DNA from: a bacterium
Lineage (GTDB): Bacteria; Electryoneota; RPQS01; DYHQ01
Assembly (NCBI GenBank): GCA_030622545.1
Contig: JAUXGA010000005.1
Span: 62,001 to 126,000 of the forward strand
DNA length: 64,000 nt
Direction: 5' to 3'
Of the stretch, positions 25,592-32,851 are shown piece by piece. The notes under the pieces were generated by a model. That model saw only the letters and a program-made list of their open reading frames with translations. It was not told the DNA's origin and made no database searches. The position numbers were made by a program, and so were the translations under genes. The stretch's first letter is position 1; each line of letters starts with the position of its first letter.

Positions 25592-27139
25592 TCAGTGCTT
25601 TTCTTCGCTGAAAACTTCCGCCTGAAAAACAAAAAGCTCGGCGTCATCCTTCCAGCAATCGCTGCCGAGACCGGCTTTGGCGCAAAGATGTTCGAGCAGG
25701 TCGTTCAAATTCCATCCTTGCTCCGGAGCGACCTGCGGGAGGAACACTGCGCTGTGACCTCGCTTGCGAAGCAAAACTCCGTCGCGACCGATGACAATTT
25801 CGTCAACACTGCTTATTTTCTTATAAGGAGTCAGAGCGGAGATTTCGATGGACAGATTTTTCCATTCATCGAGAGTGACGGGACTAAAGCGTCGGTCATT
25901 GAACGCCGCCTGCAAAGCCATCGCGCCGACAACCTGACAAAGCGGGCGGTCTTCGGCCATGTGACCGATGCAGCCTCGCAAACGCCCGCGGTCTTTGAGC
26001 GTCACGAAAGCTCCGCGCTTTTGATAGAGCTTCGGAGTGTCGGGACGCGCTAAAGGTGCCATGCCGGTTCGCAGATAGTGATCGATGGATTTGCGGGCTA
26101 AGGTGAGCAATTGCTGCTGCTCGTCTTCGGACAAGGGAGTTTCCGTCTCTTCGAGTTCTGCTATTTCCAACGCTGAGACATCGCTTTCCTTGGAGCCTCG
26201 CGCCAGCACGACCGCTCCATAGCCGACCACGCGATCCATATCTCCTAAAGGTGTATCGCCGGAATTTGCGTAGCTGATAACGGTTGCGCGCGTGGCGTTC
26301 AGTTTTTTAGCCGCGAACAACGCTGTTAATATGGGGCCTTCTCCGCAGGCGCAGGTCGATAAGCCGGGAACGCCGCGTTTCATTTCTTCCGCAATAACAT
26401 TTTTAACTTTCCGGGGTTCCATCGTCGCAATCGCTTTTAAGGTTCGCCGGTCTGTGACAGCGGCATCATCATAATCGGGATAGTGCGAAAGATCAGAGCT
26501 GGCGACAATCAACACAGATTTATCGCGGATGAGCTCCGCAATCGCATTGCCTAAATCCCGGCAAAGTTCGAAATCGGATGAGCCTACGATAATGGGAACA
26601 ATCTGCGCGCCCGGCAAAACCGTTTGAATGAACGGGATTTCCACTTCGATTGAGTGCTCCTGTGCATGCACTTCCGCACGATACGTGAAACGTTCGTCGG
26701 CCGATGCGATTTCTTGAGCCAATTCTTCGTCAATAGGAACGTCGCCGAGCGGGGTGCGATACGCGCCGCGCTGCCAGATGGATGCTCCCCGAAAGGCGGA
26801 TGCGGTGTGATTCGTTCCCAGGATGATGACGGTGGAGAACGATTTGCCTTCGACTTGTTTGAAAGCGTCGGCGGCGATTTGCCCGGAAAAAACGTAGCCT
26901 GCATGCGGAACGATAATGGCGACAGGCTCTTCTTCGGGAGTTCCCGCGGCATCTTCGAGAAAGAAGTTGACGGCTTGCCGGAGCTGCTCGGCGTCATCGG
27001 AGTAGAATTGTCCCGCTACGGCTGGTGGCCGGACGTCGGCTCCGGGCGAACCGGCTGAGTTTGCCGTCTTGCGTCGTGCAATCATGATAATCACCAATAA
27101 TGCAAAGAGAATAAGGATGAGGATATGAACGAACTTCAT
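25592..27139 (-). CDS. Membrane-anchored MEMO1-AMMECR1 fusion (AmrB-AmrA)
   Basis: 515 residues. Residues about 4-21 form one hydrophobic helix (HILILILFALLVIIMIA), then a MEMO domain (about 36-325) with its metal/active-site-type residues in IIVPHAGYVFSG, ILGTNHTA, SSDLSHYPDYDDA and CACGEGPI, and an AMMECR1 domain (about 345-510) with GRLRGCIGH and NDRRFSPVTLDEW. MEMO resembles extradiol dioxygenases and human MEMO1 binds metal; AMMECR1 has no known activity. In prokaryotes the two occur with an AmrS radical SAM enzyme, here the gene 64 bp upstream. The N-terminal anchor implies a membrane-bound, probably extracytoplasmic, protein, which is unusual for the family. Confidence 0.9.
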   Translation of the reverse strand: MKFVHILILILFALLVIIMIARRKTANSAGSPGADVRPPAVAGQFYSDDAEQLRQAVNFFLEDAAGTPEEEPVAIIVPHAGYVFSGQIAADAFKQVEGKSFSTVIILGTNHTASAFRGASIWQRGAYRTPLGDVPIDEELAQEIASADERFTYRAEVHAQEHSIEVEIPFIQTVLPGAQIVPIIVGSSDFELCRDLGNAIAELIRDKSVLIVASSDLSHYPDYDDAAVTDRRTLKAIATMEPRKVKNVIAEEMKRGVPGLSTCACGEGPILTALFAAKKLNATRATVISYANSGDTPLGDMDRVVGYGAVVLARGSKESDVSALEIAELEETETPLSEDEQQQLLTLARKSIDHYLRTGMAPLARPDTPKLYQKRGAFVTLKDRGRLRGCIGHMAEDRPLCQVVGAMALQAAFNDRRFSPVTLDEWKNLSIEISALTPYKKISSVDEIVIGRDGVLLRKRGHSAVFLPQVAPEQGWNLNDLLEHLCAKAGLGSDCWKDDAELFVFQAEVFSEEKH

Positions 27140-27203
27140 GATGTTTTAAAGCCTGTGTTCACCCACTGCTTGCGGGGGGACGAAGGGGGCGACCTTAAGA
27201 AAT

Positions 27204-28442
27204 TTAATGCCAGACGCCGTAGATAGGCGTAGAACAGAATTCGCATGTCCCATCTTTCAGGTGAATCGCGGTGACATGGAATCCCATGCGTTCGATAATT
27301 TTCTCGCCGCAGCCGGGGCAGTAGGTATGGTTGCCCGGATGACCGGGGACATTGCCGACGAAGGGATAGTGCAAACCACTTGTTAGCGCGATTTCGCGGG
27401 CGCGTTCCAGCGTCGAAACGGGAGTCGGTGGAAGATTCAGCAGCCGATAGTCGGGATGAAAACGCGTGAAATGAATCGGAATATCAGGACCGACTTCACC
27501 CGCCACCCACTCACAAAGCCCGCGTAAATCCTCTTCGGAATCGTTCAGCGTCGGGACAACGAGGTTGACGATTTCGAGATGCGTGCCGCTTTTCGCCACC
27601 GCTTTAATGTTTCTCAGAACCGGTTTCAGCTCCGCGCCGCAGACGTCACGGTAAAACTTTTCGCTAAAGCCTTTGAGGTCGATTTTAATCGCGTCGAGTG
27701 TCTGGCAGAGTTCCTGGAGCGGTTCGGGATTCATGAAGCCGCAACTGATGAGCACATGCCGCAGGTTCTGAGTCGAGCCGTGCTTGGCAATATCCATCAT
27801 GTATTCGAAGAAGACAGTGGGTTCATTATACGTAAACGCGATAATCGGCGCTTGGCGGGTTCGCGCGGAACGAACGATTTGCTCCGGCGTAGAACTCGGC
27901 AGATCAAAATCTTCGGGACTCGCCTGTGAGATTTCCCAATTCTGGCAGAACTTGCAGCTTAGCGGGCATCCGGCTGTCGCGAGAGAATAGGCGTTTGCGC
28001 CCGGCAAGAAATGGTAAAGGGGCTTCTTCTCGATGGGATCAACATGAATGGCGACCGGGCGACCGTAAACAAGAGAGCGCAATTGGCCGTCCACATTTTC
28101 ACGCGCACGGCACATGCCGCGTTTGCCGACTGGGATGGCGCATTCCTGAGCACAAAGCAGGCACTGCACAAGCCCTTCGGGGTGTTTGAAATCCGGATCT
28201 AATGCTGTTTCATCATGGCAAAGGTCGCATCGCCCGGCGGCTGTCGCAAGCGATACCCAGAAGCGGGCTTCGGGAGCGGTTTGCGCGAGAGCACTTGCCG
28301 CAAACGCCTCTTGAGGGCTGACTTCAAAAAGGAATTTAAGCCACGACGGAGAGGATGCCGTTAGAGTGAGGCTGCCTCCGAGAAGCCCTAATCGCCCGGC
28401 AAACGTAAGAAAATCACGCCTTGTCAGCATGCGGGTTGGCAT
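27204..28442 (-). CDS. amrS: AmmeMemoRadiSam-system radical SAM enzyme with Tat-like signal
   Basis: 412 residues. The radical SAM cluster motif is CPLSCKFC (residues about 159-166), followed by QNWEISQ; the domain runs to about 350 and a C-terminal zinc-type motif is present (CPGCGEKI...CEFCSTPIYG). Two extra cysteine pairs (CDLC, CLLCAQEC) lie before it. The N-terminus TRRDFLTFAGRLGLLGGSL is a twin-arginine signal followed by a hydrophobic stretch. It heads a three-gene minus-strand operon with the MEMO-AMMECR1 fusion. Closest characterised relatives are pyruvate-formate-lyase activases; the reaction is unknown. A Tat-exported radical SAM enzyme would be surprising, since reductant and SAM are cytoplasmic. 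No Shine-Dalgarno site was seen. Confidence 0.9.
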   Translation of the reverse strand: MPTRMLTRRDFLTFAGRLGLLGGSLTLTASSPSWLKFLFEVSPQEAFAASALAQTAPEARFWVSLATAAGRCDLCHDETALDPDFKHPEGLVQCLLCAQECAIPVGKRGMCRARENVDGQLRSLVYGRPVAIHVDPIEKKPLYHFLPGANAYSLATAGCPLSCKFCQNWEISQASPEDFDLPSSTPEQIVRSARTRQAPIIAFTYNEPTVFFEYMMDIAKHGSTQNLRHVLISCGFMNPEPLQELCQTLDAIKIDLKGFSEKFYRDVCGAELKPVLRNIKAVAKSGTHLEIVNLVVPTLNDSEEDLRGLCEWVAGEVGPDIPIHFTRFHPDYRLLNLPPTPVSTLERAREIALTSGLHYPFVGNVPGHPGNHTYCPGCGEKIIERMGFHVTAIHLKDGTCEFCSTPIYGVWH

Positions 28443-28562
28443 AGGAAAATTCCACTTCTACGCTCGAGGAAGGATACCCTCATAATTTAGCACACAAGGT
28501 CGCAGAAAGCAAGTCGGGATTCGTTCTCCCGGCGTTCTTGCGTGATTTTAATGGGAAAAGGC

Positions 28563-28591
28563 TTGACTTTGTCCTTAACTTCTTGTATTGT
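28563..28591 (+). promoter_or_regulatory. Sigma-70 type promoter of OPT transporter
   Basis: TTGACT (28563-28568), 17-bp spacer, TATTGT (28586-28591). The leader of about 190 nt contains the repeats at 28621-28673. The rest of 28443-28562 is featureless. Confidence 0.6.
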
Positions 28592-28620
28592 AAAGGCTAT
28601 CGTTTGACGTATAGGAATCT

Positions 28621-28640
28621 GCGCTGAACCCGACTCGGCG
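28621..28640. repeat. Partial copy of the 71-bp repeat end
   Basis: GCGCTGAACCCGACTCGGCG differs at one base from the end of the repeat at 32485-32555 (GCGCTGAACCCGGCTCGGCG), so the 71-bp element has modular ends reused elsewhere. Confidence 0.65.
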
Positions 28641-28644
28641 TAAA

Positions 28645-28673
28645 GACGGGCGCACACGTGGGAACGCCCCTAC
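28645..28673. repeat. GACGGGCGCACACG-type palindrome, copy 2
   Basis: GACGGGCGCACACGTGGGAA then CGCCCCTAC, directly after the partial 71-bp repeat; one mismatch pair in the stem. Confidence 0.7.
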
Positions 28674-28787
28674 GTCTCACCCGCACGCGGGGAAAATCTA
28701 AGGGTCGGCTGCAAGCAGCCAACACCGCAGAATCGCAGCGGAGAAAGCGATGACTATAAATTCTTACCTTTGGAGAGATATCTAAAA

Positions 28788-31334
28788 ATGGCAGAAGCAC
28801 CTGAAAAGAAAATGACACCTGCGGAGATTGAGCGGGAATGGTACGATAACGTTTATCGCGGTGATGACATGCGCCAGCTTACGTTGCGTGCGGTTATCAT
28901 GGGCTCTTTTTTGGGTTCGTTTATGTCCCTATCGAATCTCTATATCGGTTTGAAGACTGGCTGGGGATTGGGAGTGGCGATTACATCCTGTATTTTATCA
29001 TTTGCCATCTGGAAAACACTGCGCAAAATCGCGCCACGCCTTTTCAAGACAGACATGTCCATTTTAGAAAACAACGCGATGCAGTCCACAGCATCATCGG
29101 CGGGTTATTCCACCGGCGGCACGATGGTCTCGGCGATTGCCGCGTATATGCTGCTCTATGGACACCATATCAGCTACGGCATCCTCACCTTCTGGATATT
29201 CTTCCTGGCGGTGCTCGGAGTGACGATGGCGATACCGATGAAGCGGCAGATGATTAATGTCGAGAAGTTGAAATTCCCGTCGGGAATCGCCGCCGCCGAA
29301 ACTTTAAAGAGCCTTCACGGAGACGGTAAAGAAGGAAAAGCGGAAGGGATGGGAGCGGCGCGGACTCTCTTTGCGTCCGGAGCAATCGGCATCGTTACCG
29401 CGACGATTCGTGATGGTTTCGGGTGGCTGCCGATGCTCTACGGTTGGTTTGGCGCTCGGCTGGCCAGCTATACGATTTCGTTTGAAGCCAGTTTTATCTT
29501 AGTCGCCGCCGGAGCGATTATGGGTCTGCGCGTTGCCACAAGCCTTCTTATCGGTGGAGTTTTAAACTGGGGTTTACTCGCGCCTCCGCTGATTAAAAAT
29601 GGCGTCATCACCCACCCCGCGCCAACTATTCGCACCACAGAAAAACCAAGTTTTCCTCTGCACATTCCAGCCGGGCACTCTTTGGAGCTGACATTTATCG
29701 AGGCGTCTAACGGGTCGTTCTTCTCGTCGGGTTCAGACACGGTTCGTTTGGCTTATACGTGGTGGGAAGCGGCGACCTATCAGGATATGGAATCTCTGGT
29801 AGCTTCTCTCAATGATTCGCTGCTGAGTGACGGGCGAAGCAGTAATCCTCTCTACGGCCATATCGATTTTGGCGAGCCGGAAGCAGCTTACGAGGAAGGT
29901 TATCTCGAAGCGCGCGCTTCGGGTGCGATTAGCCGGGAATCGAAGCTTTCAGCGCCCGAAGGTGAGTTTGCAAAGGTCGCTATTTTCGGAACCATAGCAA
30001 AATCGCTAGGTTTTGACGAAACGAAAGGCACACGCCTGGCGGGAGCGCCGCAGTTTCCGGTAACGATAGACGCCGGAACACGCGTTGTACTTGTTTTACA
30101 GGAAGGGCAGAAGTACACGCCGTTTTCCCATGTCTGGCCGATGAAAGTCAGCTATGGGTCGATGACAGCTCTGATTCGAGATTTGAATTTATCCCGAAAT
30201 TCGCAGGATGGGCAGGCTTCTTTGGCCGATGTTTTTCAGATTACCGCAGGCAAGGATTCGCTCTTTATCACCGCTCCTGCTGTTTCGCATCTGCTGGGTT
30301 TTGAATCCGGTATCATGGATCATCAGGAGCCGGGCGGCTACCGCAATATCGTCGCTTGGAGTCTCTGGGCGGGAGCGGCTTGCATGGTCACGTCGGGACT
30401 CTTAGCGTTTGCCTTCGAATGGAAAACGGCTTTGCGCGCTTTTTCGGGCGTGACTCGGATTTTCAGACGGAGACGCCGTAATGGCGAGCAGGAAGAAGAT
30501 CCGCTGGAGCGCGTTGAAGTGCCGGGATCATGGTTTGCCGGAGGGATGACCGTGGGGACGATTGGAGTCGTGGCGATTGTCTCTATCTATTTTGCTGTTC
30601 CGGTATGGATGGCGCTTTTGGCAGTTTTCCTGTCGTTTTTCCTTGCGCTCGTGGCCTGCCGGGCGACCGGAGAAACCGATACCACTCCGGTTGGAGCGAT
30701 GGGCAAAATTACGCAACTCATTTATGGGGCTATCGCGCCGCGTCAGATGAATACGAATCTCATGACGGCTTGCATCACAGCGGGTGTCGCAGATTCTGCG
30801 GCTGATCTTTTGATTGATTTGAAAAGCGGCTACTGTTTGGGCGCGAATGCCCGGCGGCAGTTCTTGGCGCAATTCGCCGGGATTTTCGTTGGCACAGCCG
30901 TCGTCGTACCCGCGTTCTATCTGATTGTGCCGGATGTCAGCGTTTTGGGTTCGGATAAATTCCCGGCTCCGGCAGCACAGGTGTGGGCGTCTGTGGCGAG
31001 GCTTCTTTCCGGCGGATTCGAGTCGCTTCATCCGACGGCGCGTCTTGCGCTGGCTATCGGAGGAGTTGTTGGCTTGATGATTCCGATGCTCGAGAGACTC
31101 TTTCCGAAAGCGCGGCCTTTTATTCCATCGGCGATGGGACTTGGGCTTGCTTTTTGCATTCCCTTTTGGAACTGCCTGTCTATGTTTATCGGCGGGTTGA
31201 TTGCTTATATTCTGATGAAAATCCGACCCGCTTTGGCGGAGAAATATACCATCCCAGCGGCATCCGGACTCATCGCCGGAGAAAGCCTGACGGGTATTTT
31301 TATCACGCTGGCGTTTGCGTTAGGTTGGATATAG
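28788..31334 (+). CDS. OPT family oligopeptide/metal-chelate transporter with large insertion
   Basis: 848 residues from ATG 28788 (GGAGAG at 28771-28776 is 11 nt upstream). Integral membrane OPT protein: the first block (VIMGSFLGSFMSLSNLYIG, FPSGIAAAETLKSLHGDGK, a signature of bacterial OPTs) and the last block (TTPVGAMGKITQLIYG, NTNLMTACITAGVADSAADLL, PAASGLIAGESLTGI) fit the family, which imports peptides or metal chelates. Between about residues 275 and 510 lies a hydrophilic insertion of some 230 residues (HIPAGHSLELTFIEASNG... VRLAYTWWEAATYQDMESL) with two similar beta-rich halves. Bacterial OPTs are usually 600-680 residues, so the insertion explains the excess. It stands alone behind its own promoter. 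Confidence 0.9.
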   Translation: MAEAPEKKMTPAEIEREWYDNVYRGDDMRQLTLRAVIMGSFLGSFMSLSNLYIGLKTGWGLGVAITSCILSFAIWKTLRKIAPRLFKTDMSILENNAMQSTASSAGYSTGGTMVSAIAAYMLLYGHHISYGILTFWIFFLAVLGVTMAIPMKRQMINVEKLKFPSGIAAAETLKSLHGDGKEGKAEGMGAARTLFASGAIGIVTATIRDGFGWLPMLYGWFGARLASYTISFEASFILVAAGAIMGLRVATSLLIGGVLNWGLLAPPLIKNGVITHPAPTIRTTEKPSFPLHIPAGHSLELTFIEASNGSFFSSGSDTVRLAYTWWEAATYQDMESLVASLNDSLLSDGRSSNPLYGHIDFGEPEAAYEEGYLEARASGAISRESKLSAPEGEFAKVAIFGTIAKSLGFDETKGTRLAGAPQFPVTIDAGTRVVLVLQEGQKYTPFSHVWPMKVSYGSMTALIRDLNLSRNSQDGQASLADVFQITAGKDSLFITAPAVSHLLGFESGIMDHQEPGGYRNIVAWSLWAGAACMVTSGLLAFAFEWKTALRAFSGVTRIFRRRRRNGEQEEDPLERVEVPGSWFAGGMTVGTIGVVAIVSIYFAVPVWMALLAVFLSFFLALVACRATGETDTTPVGAMGKITQLIYGAIAPRQMNTNLMTACITAGVADSAADLLIDLKSGYCLGANARRQFLAQFAGIFVGTAVVVPAFYLIVPDVSVLGSDKFPAPAAQVWASVARLLSGGFESLHPTARLALAIGGVVGLMIPMLERLFPKARPFIPSAMGLGLAFCIPFWNCLSMFIGGLIAYILMKIRPALAEKYTIPAASGLIAGESLTGIFITLAFALGWI

Positions 31335-31366
31335 AAGCACATTCCGGGCGGGTGACACACCACAAA

Positions 31367-31391
31367 CGGACAAGGCAGGCCTTATCCCTAC
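31367..31391. repeat. CGGACAAGGCAGGCC-type palindrome, copy 1
   Basis: CGGACAAGGCAGGCCTTATC then CCTAC. Near-identical copies occur at 39875-39899 and 46700-46724, all just after the end of a gene. Confidence 0.8.
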
Positions 31392-31426
31392 GACTCGCCG
31401 CCGGGACGCATGCCGCGGCGGAAATT

Positions 31427-31497
31427 CGCCGAGCCGGGTTCAGCGCAAGTTCCCGTCTGTCAACCGATAACCTTATCGCGCGTAACCCGGCCGGAAC
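31427..31497. repeat. 71-bp inverted repeat, left copy
   Basis: CGCCGAGCCGGGTTCAGCGC at one end and CCCGGCCGGAAC at the other. Its reverse complement recurs at 32485-32555 with the same length and about 61 of 71 matches; the two copies flank the patatin gene. Confidence 0.88.
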
Positions 31498-31518
31498 GGA
31501 ATCAATAAAGGTGAAGGA

Positions 31519-32457
31519 TTGAAGAAGCGTTTCACAAAATTCACACTTGTTTTCGGTGGCGGTGGCGTGCGAGCGCTGGCTCATATCGGAGTTTTAGAGG
31601 TACTCGAAAAGGCCGCCGTTCCCATAGGCCGCATTGTCGCAACGAGCGCAGGAGCAATTATCGGAGCGATGTACGCCTGTAATCCTGACGCTTCTGACGT
31701 ACGTCGCAAAGCGGGCGCGTTTCTGGATGGCGAAACGTTCAAAGATATCGAAAATCTTTTTCAGGACAGGCTACGGGGAACCGGAGGCGATATTCATTCC
31801 TTACCACGACTTCTGCTGCGCGTAAAGCGATTCCTTTTAGCGACCAAAGCCGCCGCCAGTCCGGGAATTTTTGAAACCGAAGTTCTCCATACGATTGTGG
31901 ATTCCCTGTTGCCGGACGTGCAGATGTCTGAGTGTCAAATTCCTTTTGCTGCGGTCGCTGTTGATTTGAAATCGGGGCGACCGACGGTTCTCGATTTGGG
32001 AAGTTTGCACGACGCTGTTGTCGCCAGTTGCGCCATTCCGGGTTTCTTTCCACCACAGCTTTTTAATGGAAATCTCTACATAGACGGGGGATCGGTTAGC
32101 CCTGTGCCGGTATTAGAAGCGCGCAGCCTGAGCGATTCCGGGTATCCGATTATTGCCGTTGATGTCGGTCGTGATCTCGAAAGCGATGTCGAAGTTTCCA
32201 ACGCCCTTGATGTCGTCTTGCGCAATGAATCCATCGCAGGTTTTTGGCTGAAGAAACCTCACCTTGAAAAAGCGGCGGTCATTATTGATCCGGATGTAGG
32301 TCAGTACACGTGGTCTCACGCCAAGGAGAAAGACGCCTTAATCGAAACGGGAGCGAAAGCGGCGCGTGAAGCTCTGCCAGTGATTTCGAGATACCGAGAG
32401 GAAAGCTCGGCGGGTATCTTGAGTAGGATTTTCAAGAAGATAAGAAATCCTTCATAA
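31519..32457 (+). CDS. Patatin-like phospholipase inside inverted repeats
   Basis: 312 residues from TTG 31519, with GAAGGA just upstream. The oxyanion-hole motif is FGGGGVRALAHIG, the nucleophile elbow is VATSAGAIIG (Ser at about residue 44), and the catalytic Asp is in IDGGSVSPVPV. In most patatins the elbow is GxSxG; here the first Gly is Ala, a small change also tolerated in some bacterial members. Family: serine-aspartate dyad lipid acyl hydrolases (RssA/NTE-like). No signal peptide, so likely cytoplasmic or membrane-peripheral. The gene lies precisely between two 71-bp inverted repeats, 21 bp from the left copy and 27 bp from the right. Confidence 0.9.
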   Translation: MKKRFTKFTLVFGGGGVRALAHIGVLEVLEKAAVPIGRIVATSAGAIIGAMYACNPDASDVRRKAGAFLDGETFKDIENLFQDRLRGTGGDIHSLPRLLLRVKRFLLATKAAASPGIFETEVLHTIVDSLLPDVQMSECQIPFAAVAVDLKSGRPTVLDLGSLHDAVVASCAIPGFFPPQLFNGNLYIDGGSVSPVPVLEARSLSDSGYPIIAVDVGRDLESDVEVSNALDVVLRNESIAGFWLKKPHLEKAAVIIDPDVGQYTWSHAKEKDALIETGAKAAREALPVISRYREESSAGILSRIFKKIRNPS

Positions 32458-32484
32458 TGACGAAGCGTATTACCCGGTAAAACA

Positions 32485-32555
32485 GTTCCGGCCGGGTTAC
32501 GCGCGATGAAGTCCTCGGTTGGCAGACGGGAACCAGCGCTGAACCCGGCTCGGCG
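32485..32555. repeat. 71-bp inverted repeat, right copy
   Basis: Starts GTTCCGGCCGGGTTACGCGC and ends GCTGAACCCGGCTCGGCG; reverse-complement partner of 31427-31497. It lies 27 bp after the patatin stop. Confidence 0.88.
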
Positions 32556-32604
32556 GGTTTCCTGTCCGATGTTTGGATTTATTTAAAAATTTGTCGTTTT
32601 TCGC

Positions 32605-32633
32605 TTGACTTCGCTTAGAAGATGTTGTATATT
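32605..32633 (+). promoter_or_regulatory. Sigma-70 type promoter of a short structured RNA/leader
   Basis: TTGACT (32605-32610), 17-bp spacer, TATATT (32628-32633). Predicted start near 32640. Confidence 0.7.
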
Positions 32634-32639
32634 TCTAAG

Positions 32640-32778
32640 TGAGAGCCCTTAGCCTGTCAGAACGGATTTAATCGTTTTTTCAATTACAGGCGGGTCTATG
32701 TTTTATAAAACTGATTATACTAAACTTACAGCCACTTAGGTTCTTTATATGCGCAACGAATTCGTTGCGTTTTTTTCT
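32640..32778 (+). ncRNA. Candidate structured small RNA or attenuator leader
   Basis: A promoter-like sequence precedes and a perfect terminator ends this stretch of about 139 nt. Inside, CCC-TTA-GCCTGT (32646-32657) pairs with ACAGGCGGG (32686-32694), with an inner AACGG/TCGTT hairpin. No frame of useful length is present. It matches no RNA family I can name. It may be an independent sRNA or a leader whose terminator controls the gene at 32852. Confidence 0.45.
32752..32778 (+). terminator. Perfect intrinsic terminator upstream of the 32852 gene
   Basis: CGCAACGAATTCGTTGCG (32752-32769) is an exact palindrome giving a 7-bp stem with AATT loop, followed by seven T. It lies before, not after, a gene on this strand. 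Confidence 0.9.
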
Positions 32779-32851
32779 TTATATTGATCGATTCAGGTAA
32801 GAACAAGTTTTCGAGGGCCGACTAAAGCCAATAGGATCAGGAGGTAGCATC

